Assembly (NCBI GenBank): GCA_900549475.1
Contig: UROF01000040.1
Span: 1 to 20,069 of the forward strand
Length of the DNA: 20,069 bases
DNA from: an uncultured Eubacteriales bacterium
GTDB taxonomy: Bacteria > Bacillota > Clostridia > Oscillospirales > Oscillospiraceae
Reading direction: 5' to 3'
The notes beneath the pieces are model-generated. The model was not told the origin of the DNA, did not search any database, and worked only from the letters and a program-made list of their open reading frames with translations. A program made the position numbers and the translations under genes. Of the stretch, positions 13,638-20,069 are shown in pieces (the stretch's first letter is position 1; each line of letters begins with the position of its first letter).

Positions 13638-15206
13638 ATGAGCAAAAAAGCAAAGATCTGGTTGTTTTCCGGTCTGGGAGCTCTGGCAGTACTGGCCATC
13701 GTCCTGGCGGTGTGGCAGCCCTGGAAGCAGAATGAGACAGAAGAATCCCAGGGCCCGGGCCAGCTGGTAGATAAGGACAAGACAGAGACGGAGGAAAAAG
13801 GCCTCTTTCTGACGGTGGGCAATGAGGAGATCCCGGCGGTCCGCTATAAGGTGGAAGGGTGGAGCATTTTGATCCCGGAGACCTGGAAGCAGGAGATGGT
13901 GGAAGAGAGCGGCGTATTTACCCAGGACGATCAGAGGGGTGGACCTCAGGTGTTGGTAAGCCCTGACGGCGGGTATTTTGGTACCTTCATGTCTTTGGAG
14001 CCGGAGGAAGGGGAGGACGGCCCGGGGCTGGTACGCCGTTTCTATGTCAGCGGCGTTGGAGGAAACTGGCAAGTGAGCTGCCGGGCACTGGCCAAGAGCT
14101 GGACCCAGGCGGACAAGCTGATGACTGCCGCGGCCCGGAGCTTTACCCTGGGGGAGGAGACACCCTTTGCCCAGCTCTATCCGTTGGCGATGGAGCCTGA
14201 CTGGCAGAATGATGAGGGTCATACCGCTCTGTTTCTGGATAAGAGCGGCTACCTGGTGGAGGAAGGACTAGGCAATGCGGTCAGGGACCGTATGCTGGCC
14301 TGGTCGGATGAGACTAAGAAGGCCTTTACCGGGCAGTACCGGCTGGAGGATCTGACCTGGGCCGGCAGCTATACCGGTATCGGGGAGGGTTACATCGACG
14401 TATTCACCGCTCCGGTGTGGTATGAGGCGGTAAAGGATGCGGACTTGACAGGCATTATCGGGCAGGACTGGATACAGAAAGACGGTTGGGTACAGGACGG
14501 GGAGCGGCTGGCGGCGGCGGTATGCCACGACGGCAGCGAGGTAACGGAGAAGCTGGTGCTGTGGATCGGGGAAGAGAGTTCCGGCGGAACGGCTATGGCT
14601 TCCCGGCTGGCCCAAGAGCGGAGAGTTCCCTTGACGGCGGCGGAACGGAAGGAGCTGGAGGCTTACTTCAACGACCGGGAGAACAATGGCCTGCTGCGCT
14701 TTGAGATGGACCCTGACCAGTACAAGGGACTTTCGGAAAATCTGCAGCCCTACCTGATGTGGATCTTCTACGACCTGGGGGAGCATGACTTCAGCAAGGC
14801 GGAAGAGGAGATGTTCCAGAAAATGATCGACGCCGGGGAGTGGATGGACCTGGACAAGAGCCGGCTCAGCAGGACGTATATGGCTTCCTATCTGGAAAAG
14901 AAATTCGGCTTGAGCGCCGAGGAGACGGACAGCCTCCTGGCGTCTGCCCAGGAGCCGCCGGGGGTGTATGCGGAGGAGTTTGACGCCTGGTATATGTGCC
15001 ATGGAGATACGGAGATGCGCACATACCGCTTTGACAGCGGCTACCGGCAGGGAGATGGCCGCTGCGTGCTCTTTTACACCAACGAATTTGTCCACACCAA
15101 TTCTGGACAGGATACGGAGATAAACGCCCCCATGCGTCTGGTGATCAGCCCCAGCCCTACAGAGCCAGGGGGCTGGCGGGTGGATTCCAACGTGATCGTG
15201 GAGTAG
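13638..15206 (+). CDS. Membrane-anchored extracytoplasmic protein of unknown function
   Basis: 522 residues from ATG 13638 with AAGGAG upstream. A short charged start (MSKKAKI) leads into one membrane helix (about 8-26), then a low-complexity acidic linker (QNETEESQ, DKDKTETEE) and a large hydrophilic domain expected outside the cell. No family is recognised. The middle (about 80-180) is beta-rich and contains IPETWKQEM, and a helical section near 330-450 is rich in acidic and aromatic residues. The end (RLVISPSPTEPGGWRVDSNVIVE) resembles the terminal strand pattern of secreted NTF2-like or DUF4829-like domains, but only loosely. TTGACA occurs upstream at 13568 and 13590 without a convincing -10. 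A bidirectional terminator follows. Confidence 0.82.
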   Translation: MSKKAKIWLFSGLGALAVLAIVLAVWQPWKQNETEESQGPGQLVDKDKTETEEKGLFLTVGNEEIPAVRYKVEGWSILIPETWKQEMVEESGVFTQDDQRGGPQVLVSPDGGYFGTFMSLEPEEGEDGPGLVRRFYVSGVGGNWQVSCRALAKSWTQADKLMTAAARSFTLGEETPFAQLYPLAMEPDWQNDEGHTALFLDKSGYLVEEGLGNAVRDRMLAWSDETKKAFTGQYRLEDLTWAGSYTGIGEGYIDVFTAPVWYEAVKDADLTGIIGQDWIQKDGWVQDGERLAAAVCHDGSEVTEKLVLWIGEESSGGTAMASRLAQERRVPLTAAERKELEAYFNDRENNGLLRFEMDPDQYKGLSENLQPYLMWIFYDLGEHDFSKAEEEMFQKMIDAGEWMDLDKSRLSRTYMASYLEKKFGLSAEETDSLLASAQEPPGVYAEEFDAWYMCHGDTEMRTYRFDSGYRQGDGRCVLFYTNEFVHTNSGQDTEINAPMRLVISPSPTEPGGWRVDSNVIVE

Positions 15207-15219
15207 CAGCAGAAACGAC

Positions 15220-15256
15220 AAAATACCGGCTGTTTTGACAACAGCCGGTATTTTTT
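15220..15256. terminator. Bidirectional terminator between convergent genes
   Basis: A 14-bp perfect stem (15220-15233 with 15241-15254) around TTTGACA has A-runs on the left arm and six Ts on the right. It works on both strands: it ends the + strand membrane-protein gene and the minus-strand mrp transcript (stop at 15273). Confidence 0.92.
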
Positions 15257-15272
15257 GTGATTCACATTACGA

Positions 15273-16100
15273 TTAGTTTTCGAATTTCTCCAGAATACCT
15301 GCCACAGGGGACAGCCAGTTGCCCTCGAAATCCTCGATGCGGCCGGCGTCGGTCAGCTCCGCCAGTTTGGGATCGATGGGCATCCGGGCCAGAAGCTTGA
15401 GGCCGTGGGCCTCGGCAGCGGCCTGGGTCTTGCCCTGGCCGAAGAGGGGGATCTCCTTACCGCAGTCGGGGCAGAGGAGATAGCTCATGTTTTCTACCAC
15501 GCCCACGATGGGGATATTCATCATCTCCGCCATCTTCACGGCCTTCTCAACCACCATGCTTACCAGCTCCTGGGGAGAGGCTACGATAATAATGCCGTCC
15601 AGTGGCAGGGACTGGAACACACTGAGGGCCACGTCGCCGGTTCCCGGAGGCATATCCACGAACAGGTAGTCCACGTCCCACACCACGTCGGTCCAGAACT
15701 GGGTCACCACGCCGCCGATAACAGGGCCCCGCCACAGTACCGGGTCGGTCTCGTTGTCCAGCAGTAGATTCACACTCATCAGCTGGATGCCGCCCTCAGT
15801 CTCTACCGGCAGCATGCCCCGCTCATCGCCCATGGCACGGTCATGGACGCCAAAAGCCTTGGGGATAGAGGGGCCGGTGACGTCGGCGTCCAGGATGCCT
15901 ACGTTATAGCCCTTGCGGCGCATCAGCACCGCCAGCTGGCTGGTGACCATGGACTTGCCTACGCCGCCCTTGCCGGATACCACGCCGTAGACCTTACCTA
16001 CCCGGGCGGCGGCGTTCTTTTCCTTCAGAAAGGACTGGGGAGCAGTGCGTTCACCGCAGCTTTCGCCGCAGGTGCTGCAATCATGCGTACATTCAGACAT
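15273..16100 (-). CDS. mrp: Mrp/NBP35-family Fe-S cluster carrier ATPase
   Basis: 275 residues. The N-terminus has a cysteine cluster C4, C8, C11, C15 (CTHDC, CGESC) like eukaryotic NBP35. A deviant Walker A SGKGGVGKS (K44, K49) follows, then DADVTGPSIPKAFG, the DMPPGTGDV switch and the C-terminal CPDC (C210, C213) that binds a bridging 4Fe-4S cluster in the dimer. The family assembles or carries Fe-S clusters and delivers them to target proteins in the cytosol. The ATG at 16100 follows GAGGAG. It is last in a minus-strand run behind the YhaN-like ATPase and the CmpB-like protein, with 71 nt before it, so it may also have its own weak promoter. Confidence 0.95.
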   Translation of the reverse strand: MSECTHDCSTCGESCGERTAPQSFLKEKNAAARVGKVYGVVSGKGGVGKSMVTSQLAVLMRRKGYNVGILDADVTGPSIPKAFGVHDRAMGDERGMLPVETEGGIQLMSVNLLLDNETDPVLWRGPVIGGVVTQFWTDVVWDVDYLFVDMPPGTGDVALSVFQSLPLDGIIIVASPQELVSMVVEKAVKMAEMMNIPIVGVVENMSYLLCPDCGKEIPLFGQGKTQAAAEAHGLKLLARMPIDPKLAELTDAGRIEDFEGNWLSPVAGILEKFEN

Positions 16101-16171
16101 AGTTTTACATCTCCTCGGTGATATATGATAAGTGAAAATGTGATCGTGAAAGCATGGGAGAAAGAATAGGA

Positions 16172-17140
16172 TTATTTTTTCCTCTTTTCCCAGTATTCAC
16201 GCAGTTTCTTCAGAAAATCTCCGTGACGGGGGGACCGGAGAGTGGGGAAGGAGCGCATCAGACGACGCTCGAAAATATCCTGACCGGCATACAGCGCCTC
16301 CAGACGCTGCCGCGCCTCGGCTTTGGCCCGCTCCAGCCGCTGGGTAAACTCGTCTCCCAACTCGCTGAGAGGTTCCAAACGGTCCTGAAGTGCCTGCGTA
16401 GCTTCCGCCCGGCGCTCGGCAGCTGCCTGACGAGCGTCCGACAGAGCCTGTTCCGCCTCCGCCCGGCGCTCAGCAGCCGCCTGACGGGCCTCGGACAGGG
16501 CAAACTCCAATCTGGCACGCTGCGCTTCCTGCCGCTGCTGCTGTTCCCGTTTGAGCTCCTCCAGCTTTTCAGTAAGTTCATCCTGGATCGCATGAAGCTT
16601 CTCCAGACGGTTGCCGATCTGGATGGCGCTGCGGACAGACAACACGATATCTGCCAGGTAGATCACAAACAAAATTGAGGCCAGGGGGATCAGCATATGG
16701 TGATCCTTCAGCCACATCAAAGGAGCAAATACCCAAGGGTGAACTACGTAGCGCAGTACCAGGCAGGCCAGACCGAACAAAATGGAGTTGAGCAGACAGA
16801 CCCGCCCACCCAGATTGAAGCGGCGCTTGCTGTAGTCCCACCAGCGCATATGGAAGAGCTTTTCCATGGCGTAGCTGGTGATATATTCTACGGCAGAGGT
16901 GAGCACCATACCCACCAGAAAGGTGGCGGCAGGCGTGTTCCAGCGGTTGCCCAGGGCCAGCAGTACCAGTAGGGCGCCGTGGCCATAAATGGGGCAGAGA
17001 GGGCCATTGAGAAAGCCTCGCTTCTCACAGAGTTTTCTCTGGCCGATGGAACAGTATATCATTTCGCCGCACCAGCCCAGGAAGCTGTAAAACAACAGCA
17101 GCAGGAAAAGTACGGCAGCGTGATTGAAAAAAGGAAGCAT
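16172..17140 (-). CDS. CmpB-family membrane protein (PF06541-type) with coiled-coil tail
   Basis: 322 residues from ATG 17140, with GGAGG 7 nt upstream. The N-terminal ~170 residues have about five membrane helices and the family core: FYSFLGWCGEMIYCSI, KRGFLNGPLCPIYGHGALL, VEYITSYAMEKLFHMRWWDYS and NLGGRVCLLNSILFGL. This family is labelled putative ABC-transporter type IV, but its biochemistry is unknown. From about 175 to 295 a charged coiled coil extends into the cytoplasm. It contains two near-identical 18-residue repeats (215-232 and 233-250, beginning LSEARQAAAERRAEA and LSDARQAAAERRAEA). The long tail exceeds what I know of the basic family domain. It starts 34 nt after the YhaN-like gene, suggesting one transcript. 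Confidence 0.85.
   Translation of the reverse strand: MLPFFNHAAVLFLLLLFYSFLGWCGEMIYCSIGQRKLCEKRGFLNGPLCPIYGHGALLVLLALGNRWNTPAATFLVGMVLTSAVEYITSYAMEKLFHMRWWDYSKRRFNLGGRVCLLNSILFGLACLVLRYVVHPWVFAPLMWLKDHHMLIPLASILFVIYLADIVLSVRSAIQIGNRLEKLHAIQDELTEKLEELKREQQQRQEAQRARLEFALSEARQAAAERRAEAEQALSDARQAAAERRAEATQALQDRLEPLSELGDEFTQRLERAKAEARQRLEALYAGQDIFERRLMRSFPTLRSPRHGDFLKKLREYWEKRKK
16391..16498 (-). repeat. Tandem 54-bp repeat inside the coiled-coil region
   Basis: Two in-frame units (16445-16498 and 16391-16444) encode LSEARQAAAERRAEAEQA and LSDARQAAAERRAEATQA, differing at two residues. The DNA copies are less identical than the proteins, so the duplication is not brand new and the protein repeat appears maintained. 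Confidence 0.85.
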
Positions 17141-17174
17141 GAATGGTCCTCCAAAAGGGCAGCCGGACATCCCG

Positions 17175-19328
17175 TCACAGCCGCAAAATATGGGCGTCGG
17201 AGACGCCTGCTTGCCGCAGGTAAGCCGCCTCCCGGTTCTGGCAGGTAAAGAGAAGGATCTGCCGGGTCTGGGCCAGCTGGAGCAGTACATCCAGAGCAGC
17301 TGCCATGCGCTGGTCATCAAAGGTCACCAGAGCGTCGTCCAGCACCAGCGGCGCCGCCTTGTCCTGGGGCAATACCATATCGCAAATGGCCAGACGCACT
17401 GCCAGATACAGCTGATCGGCAGTACCCTGGCTGAGCTGAAAGGTCTCCCGGGGAAGGAGGGACCCCTGTTCCTGAGCGGAGGGGATCAGTTCCTTATTCA
17501 GCAAAACCTTATTATACTTCTCTTTGGTAAGCTTTGTAAAGATTTCCGCGGATTTTTCTCCCAACGCCGGGGAAAATCGCTTTTGCAGAGATAAATCAGC
17601 GCTCTCCAATGCCTGGGCGGCCAGTGTCAGAGCGTCGTATTCCTTTTCCAGAACCTGGCGCTGCTCCTCCCGATCCGCCAGGTCTGCTGCCAGCTGTGCC
17701 GGATCTCCCAGCGCCTGCATCTGTCCCTGGAGCGTGTGGCGCCGCCGGCGCAGCTCCTCCAGCTGAACAGTGTGGGAGGAGAGCTCTGCCTGGAGCTGGG
17801 AACGGGACAGTACAGGGCGCTCCGCATTTTCCGGTACAGATGCATCGGCGGCGGGCCGGCGCAGCTCCCAGCGGAGAGCGGCGCTCTCCTCCTCGCGGCG
17901 GGCCTGCTCGGCGGCCAGGCGACGGGCCAGAGCGCCTTCCACAGCAATCAGAGCGTCCTCGATATTGTCGGCATCCGGCTGGAAGTTCTGCACCTGCGTC
18001 AGGGCGCGATGGAGATCCTGCTGGAAGCGGGCTTCAGCGGCCTCCTTTACGGCCGCTGCGTGCTGCCAGGCTTCCCGGGCAGCATCCGCTTTTTCCTTTA
18101 ATATGGTATATGCGGAAGATTCCTGCTCATACTGACGGTGCAGCGCCGCCTGCTCTGCGTCCCAGCGGGAGCGCCGGTTGTGGGAAAATATGATGCTGGC
18201 CAAAAGACCCAGGGCCAGTATCCCGCAGCCTGCGGCTGCGCCGACGGGCCAATTTCCGGCCAGGGAGAGGACGGCTGCGACCAGAACACCGGCACCCAGG
18301 GAGAGAAGAGGGATAAGGATACCGGCTTTGGGAGGAGACGGATTGCTGTTGCCCTCAGAGGGGACAGGAGCCTCGGAAAGCTGTCGCTGGGCTTCCTCAA
18401 AAACAAGACGGGCCTGGGCTGCCTCCTGAGCGGCATCAAGAGCGGCACCTTCTTCCGGTGTCAGATTCTGCAAAGTTCCCCGCAGCATCTCCAGATCAGA
18501 GCGGGTGGGGAGAGCGTTGACAGACGCCTCCTGTGCCTCGGCCCGCTGATGGGCCTGCTGCCAGGCATCCCGGGCGGCAAGTGCTTCCTTTACCTCACGG
18601 GAACGGTCGGCGGCATCGTGCAGAGCCAGTTGGTGACGCAGTTCGGCCTCCCGGGTTTCCAGACGCAGCTGTTGTTCCCCGCAGGCGGCTGCCTCCGCCT
18701 CCAACGTCCGCATTTGATCCAGAAGAGCCTGCAGCTCGGCGCAGTCCCGTTCCAACTGGGGGAGAAGGCCAGTCTTGTTGTGGCGGCGGCGGTTCAGCTG
18801 CCGGCGCAGACAGTCGGCGGCAGCGGTATAAGAGGTATCCTCCTCGCCGGCGGTGATCAGGGAAGCGATCCTCTGCTCCAGAGCCTCACTGTGATCCACG
18901 GCCATACCGGACTGGCGGATAAAAGCGCTGCGCTCATAGACCTCCTGGGGGACGCCAAGAAGCTCCTCGCCGCAATTGGAGGAAGTGAGCCAGGGCACGG
19001 GCTCAGAGGAACCGGTATAGAGGGCGGAGAAGGCTCCCATAGGGGAGTTGGCCCGGGCGGTGCGGCGGAGGATCGTCAAAGCTTCTCCGCCGGAGGTGAT
19101 TTCCATGCGGCCCTCCATGGCACTGCCGCTCCAGGGGAGATAGCGGCGCTTATCCGCCTGGGGGCTGCGGTCCCGGGTGTTAAGGCCGTAAAGCATCACC
19201 CGAAGAAAAGCGGTCCAGGTGGATTTGCCGCCCTCGTTGGGGGCTTCTATAATAGTAAGACCCGGACCAAGGTCCAGGGTATCATTTTCCAGCCGCCCAA
19301 AAGTAGCGGCCAGCCGGTGTATCTGCAT
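17175..19328 (-). CDS. YhaN/SbcC-like AAA ATPase with a transmembrane hairpin
   Basis: 717 residues from ATG 19328 with AGGAGGC upstream. N-terminal ABC half: IHRLAATFGRLEN, Walker A APNEGGKST (29-37), LYGLNTRDRS and a Q-loop-like region FIRQSGM. Long coiled-coil arms follow (about 175-330 and 385-590). Between them two adjacent membrane helices (about 336-358 and 362-381) joined by a short turn replace the zinc hook of Rad50/SbcC. C-terminal half: signature LSQGTADQLYLA (632 onward), Walker B LVLDDALVTFDD (661 onward) and a final switch LLFTCQNRE. The closest family I know is YhaN (AAA_27), partnered in Bacillus by the YhaO nuclease; no such gene lies upstream, where an rRNA operon starts. 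It is likely a membrane-tethered DNA-end-acting or structural ATPase. It heads a probable operon. Confidence 0.88.
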   Translation of the reverse strand: MQIHRLAATFGRLENDTLDLGPGLTIIEAPNEGGKSTWTAFLRVMLYGLNTRDRSPQADKRRYLPWSGSAMEGRMEITSGGEALTILRRTARANSPMGAFSALYTGSSEPVPWLTSSNCGEELLGVPQEVYERSAFIRQSGMAVDHSEALEQRIASLITAGEEDTSYTAAADCLRRQLNRRRHNKTGLLPQLERDCAELQALLDQMRTLEAEAAACGEQQLRLETREAELRHQLALHDAADRSREVKEALAARDAWQQAHQRAEAQEASVNALPTRSDLEMLRGTLQNLTPEEGAALDAAQEAAQARLVFEEAQRQLSEAPVPSEGNSNPSPPKAGILIPLLSLGAGVLVAAVLSLAGNWPVGAAAGCGILALGLLASIIFSHNRRSRWDAEQAALHRQYEQESSAYTILKEKADAAREAWQHAAAVKEAAEARFQQDLHRALTQVQNFQPDADNIEDALIAVEGALARRLAAEQARREEESAALRWELRRPAADASVPENAERPVLSRSQLQAELSSHTVQLEELRRRRHTLQGQMQALGDPAQLAADLADREEQRQVLEKEYDALTLAAQALESADLSLQKRFSPALGEKSAEIFTKLTKEKYNKVLLNKELIPSAQEQGSLLPRETFQLSQGTADQLYLAVRLAICDMVLPQDKAAPLVLDDALVTFDDQRMAAALDVLLQLAQTRQILLFTCQNREAAYLRQAGVSDAHILRL

Positions 19329-19450
19329 AGGGTGCCTCCTGGTGAATCCATATCTGGGGGAATAATATATGTGTGTATACTATATCACGGACGGGGCAAA
19401 ATGTCTTTGGCGGAGCCTGAAAAAAAGTGGGAAAATTTTGAAGAAAAGTG

Positions 19451-19479
19451 TTGACAAAGGAGGATGGGTCTGGTATAGT
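19451..19479 (+). promoter_or_regulatory. rRNA operon promoter P1
   Basis: TTGACA (19451-19456), 17 nt, TATAGT (19474-19479). It is first of four tandem promoters with identical -35 and spacer length, preceded by an A/T-rich stretch that could act as an UP element. Confidence 0.9.
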
Positions 19480-19553
19480 AAGCAAGCTGTCTGAAACGCG
19501 GCGGTCGTGCCAGCGTCGAGAGCAAAAAAGATTTCAACGAAGTGAAAAAGCAC

Positions 19554-19582
19554 TTGACAAGTTCTGGAAGATCTGATATAAT
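19554..19582 (+). promoter_or_regulatory. rRNA operon promoter P2
   Basis: TTGACA (19554-19559), 17 nt, TATAAT (19577-19582): perfect consensus. It lies 103 bp after P1. Confidence 0.93.
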
Positions 19583-19657
19583 ACATGAGCTATCTAAGAA
19601 ACGGCGGAAACGCTGAGGTCGAGAGCGAAAAAACTTCGAACGGAGTGAAAAAAGAGC

Positions 19658-19686
19658 TTGACAAACTCAAGCGGCTCTGGTAAAAT
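19658..19686 (+). promoter_or_regulatory. rRNA operon promoter P3
   Basis: TTGACA (19658-19663), 17 nt, TAAAAT (19681-19686). It lies 104 bp after P2 and shares the downstream ATGAGCT-TCT block with it. Confidence 0.9.
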
Positions 19687-19761
19687 AAATGAGCTGTCTG
19701 AGAGAGCGGCGAAAAGCTGCGTTGAGCGCCGAAAAAACTTCGAAAAAGTTGAAAAAAGTGC

Positions 19762-19790
19762 TTGACAAAAGCCGGACGACGTGGTAAGAT
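19762..19790 (+). promoter_or_regulatory. rRNA operon promoter P4
   Basis: TTGACA (19762-19767), 17 nt, TAAGAT (19785-19790). It lies 104 bp after P3 and is nearest to 16S. The sequence after it departs from the repeat and becomes the rRNA leader. Confidence 0.9.
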
Positions 19791-19800
19791 AGAACATGCT

Positions 19801-20008
19801 CCGCCGCTGAGGCGGGCGGGCGAGTACCTTGTAAATTAAACAATGTAACGAACGAAAAGCACCAGAGATCGATGTTCGTTGTGAACATCGACGATGAAAG
19901 CAGCTCGGCAGGGTTCAGTCAATTACCTGCCTGAGATGCAAAAAGTTTTTGAAGCTAGATAAAGCTTCAATAGAATGATTTGAAGGGCTTCGGCCTTTTA
20001 GATACCAT
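19801..20008 (+). other. 16S rRNA leader with several hairpins and a boxA-like stretch
   Basis: Transcribed leader between P4 and 16S. Hairpins seen: CCGCC/GGCGG (19801-19815); a 9-bp stem TCGATGTTC/GAACATCGA (19869-19891); TTGAAGCT/AGCTTCAA near 19949-19970; and a UUCG tetraloop stem AAGGGC/GCCTTT near 19983-19999. The ACCTTGTAAATTAAACA stretch (19826-19842) resembles the TTTGAAAACTAAACA segment next to boxA in Bacillus rRNA leaders and may take part in Nus-dependent antitermination. The hairpins near 16S probably belong to RNase processing. Confidence 0.5.
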
Positions 20009-20069
20009 TTTATTGAGAGTTTGATCCTGGCTCAGGACGAACGCTGGCGGCGTGCTTAACACATGCAAG
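20009..20069 (+). rRNA. rrs: 16S ribosomal RNA, 5' end (continues beyond window)
   Basis: The universal 27F site AGAGTTTGATCCTGGCTCAG begins at 20016, which places E. coli position 1 at about 20009. It continues with GACGAACGCTGGCGGCGTGC and TTAACACATGCAAG, typical of Clostridia. Only about 60 nt are present. Confidence 0.98.

Larger units (their letters stand above)
19451..19767 (+). repeat. Tandem ~104-bp promoter modules
   Basis: Three successive modules run from one TTGACA to the next (19451, 19554, 19658, 19762). Besides the promoter, each holds a conserved early transcribed block (AGCTGTCTGA or AGCTATCTAA), a GCGGCG or ACGGCG element, a GAGAGC or GAGCGC element, and an A-rich stretch with a small dyad just before the next -35. 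They look like a duplicated promoter cassette that has diverged. Confidence 0.88.

Noticed and set aside
16101..16171. Possible promoter before mrp
   Set aside because: TATCAT-like and CATATA-like -10s exist on the minus strand, but no -35 fits at 16-18 nt, so no site was listed.
18138..19454. 438-codon + strand frame opposite the YhaN-like gene
   Set aside because: The minus-strand gene has Walker A, signature and Walker B motifs; this frame has none and runs into the rRNA promoter P1 region.
19451..19767. Regular repeats considered as a CRISPR array
   Set aside because: The units are about 104 bp, each with a sigma-A promoter and diverged sequence, directly ahead of 16S; there is no short identical repeat with spacers.
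19594..19888. Minus-strand frames in the rRNA promoter region
   Set aside because: They overlap the repeated promoter modules and leader. Their F/S/L-rich residues come from complementing A-rich sequence, and none has a ribosome binding site.

Overview
The window is about 20 kb of a fairly GC-rich bacterial chromosome. It looks like a Firmicute of the class Clostridia, most likely an Oscillospiraceae-type gut bacterium (Flavonifractor/Oscillibacter-like); this is inferred. The clues are the 16S rRNA 5' end, the PhoH-YbeY-Era-YqzL-RecO gene order, MutS2, an HPr with the regulatory serine, strong AGGAGG ribosome binding sites and Firmicute-type sigma-A promoters. No tRNA, CRISPR array, phage gene or transposase was seen.

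Region 1 (1-7800, + strand) is housekeeping. It runs phoH (5' end outside the window), a small membrane-protein gene broken by an in-frame TGA, a Cys-containing hypothetical protein, ybeY, a GNAT acetyltransferase, era, the tiny yqzL, recO and mutS2. These genes serve ribosome maturation (YbeY, Era), DNA repair (RecO) and recombination or ribosome rescue (MutS2). A 153-bp hairpin-rich segment follows mutS2 and lies between two copies of the last 13 mutS2 codons. A promoter-driven HPr gene and a strong terminator follow.

Region 2 (7870-10400): uvrC (+) converges on bioY (-), the substrate-binding subunit of a biotin ECF transporter. They share a bidirectional terminator, and bioY has a promoter overlapped by a BirA-like dyad.

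Region 3 (10400-12400, - strand) is a compact PadR regulator / HAAS-domain membrane protein / membrane-anchored hypothetical operon. It is driven by a perfect TTGACA-17-TATAAT promoter carrying two near-identical palindromes, one in the spacer and one just downstream of the -10, which suggests autoregulation.

Region 4 (12400-15260, + strand): a TIM-barrel amidohydrolase and a 522-residue membrane-anchored extracytoplasmic protein of unknown function, ending in a bidirectional terminator.

Region 5 (15270-19330, - strand): a probable three-gene unit of a YhaN/SbcC-like ATPase with a membrane hairpin in the middle of its coiled coil, a CmpB-family membrane protein with a long coiled-coil tail, and an Mrp/NBP35 Fe-S carrier ATPase.

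Region 6 (19330-20069): the control region and start of an rRNA operon, with four tandem consensus promoters repeating every 103-104 bp, a structured leader and the first ~60 nt of 16S rRNA.

The least ordinary items are the tandem rRNA promoter array, the membrane-tethered SbcC-like ATPase without a nuclease partner, the palindrome-embedded PadR promoter and the duplicated mutS2 tail around a hairpin-rich insert.
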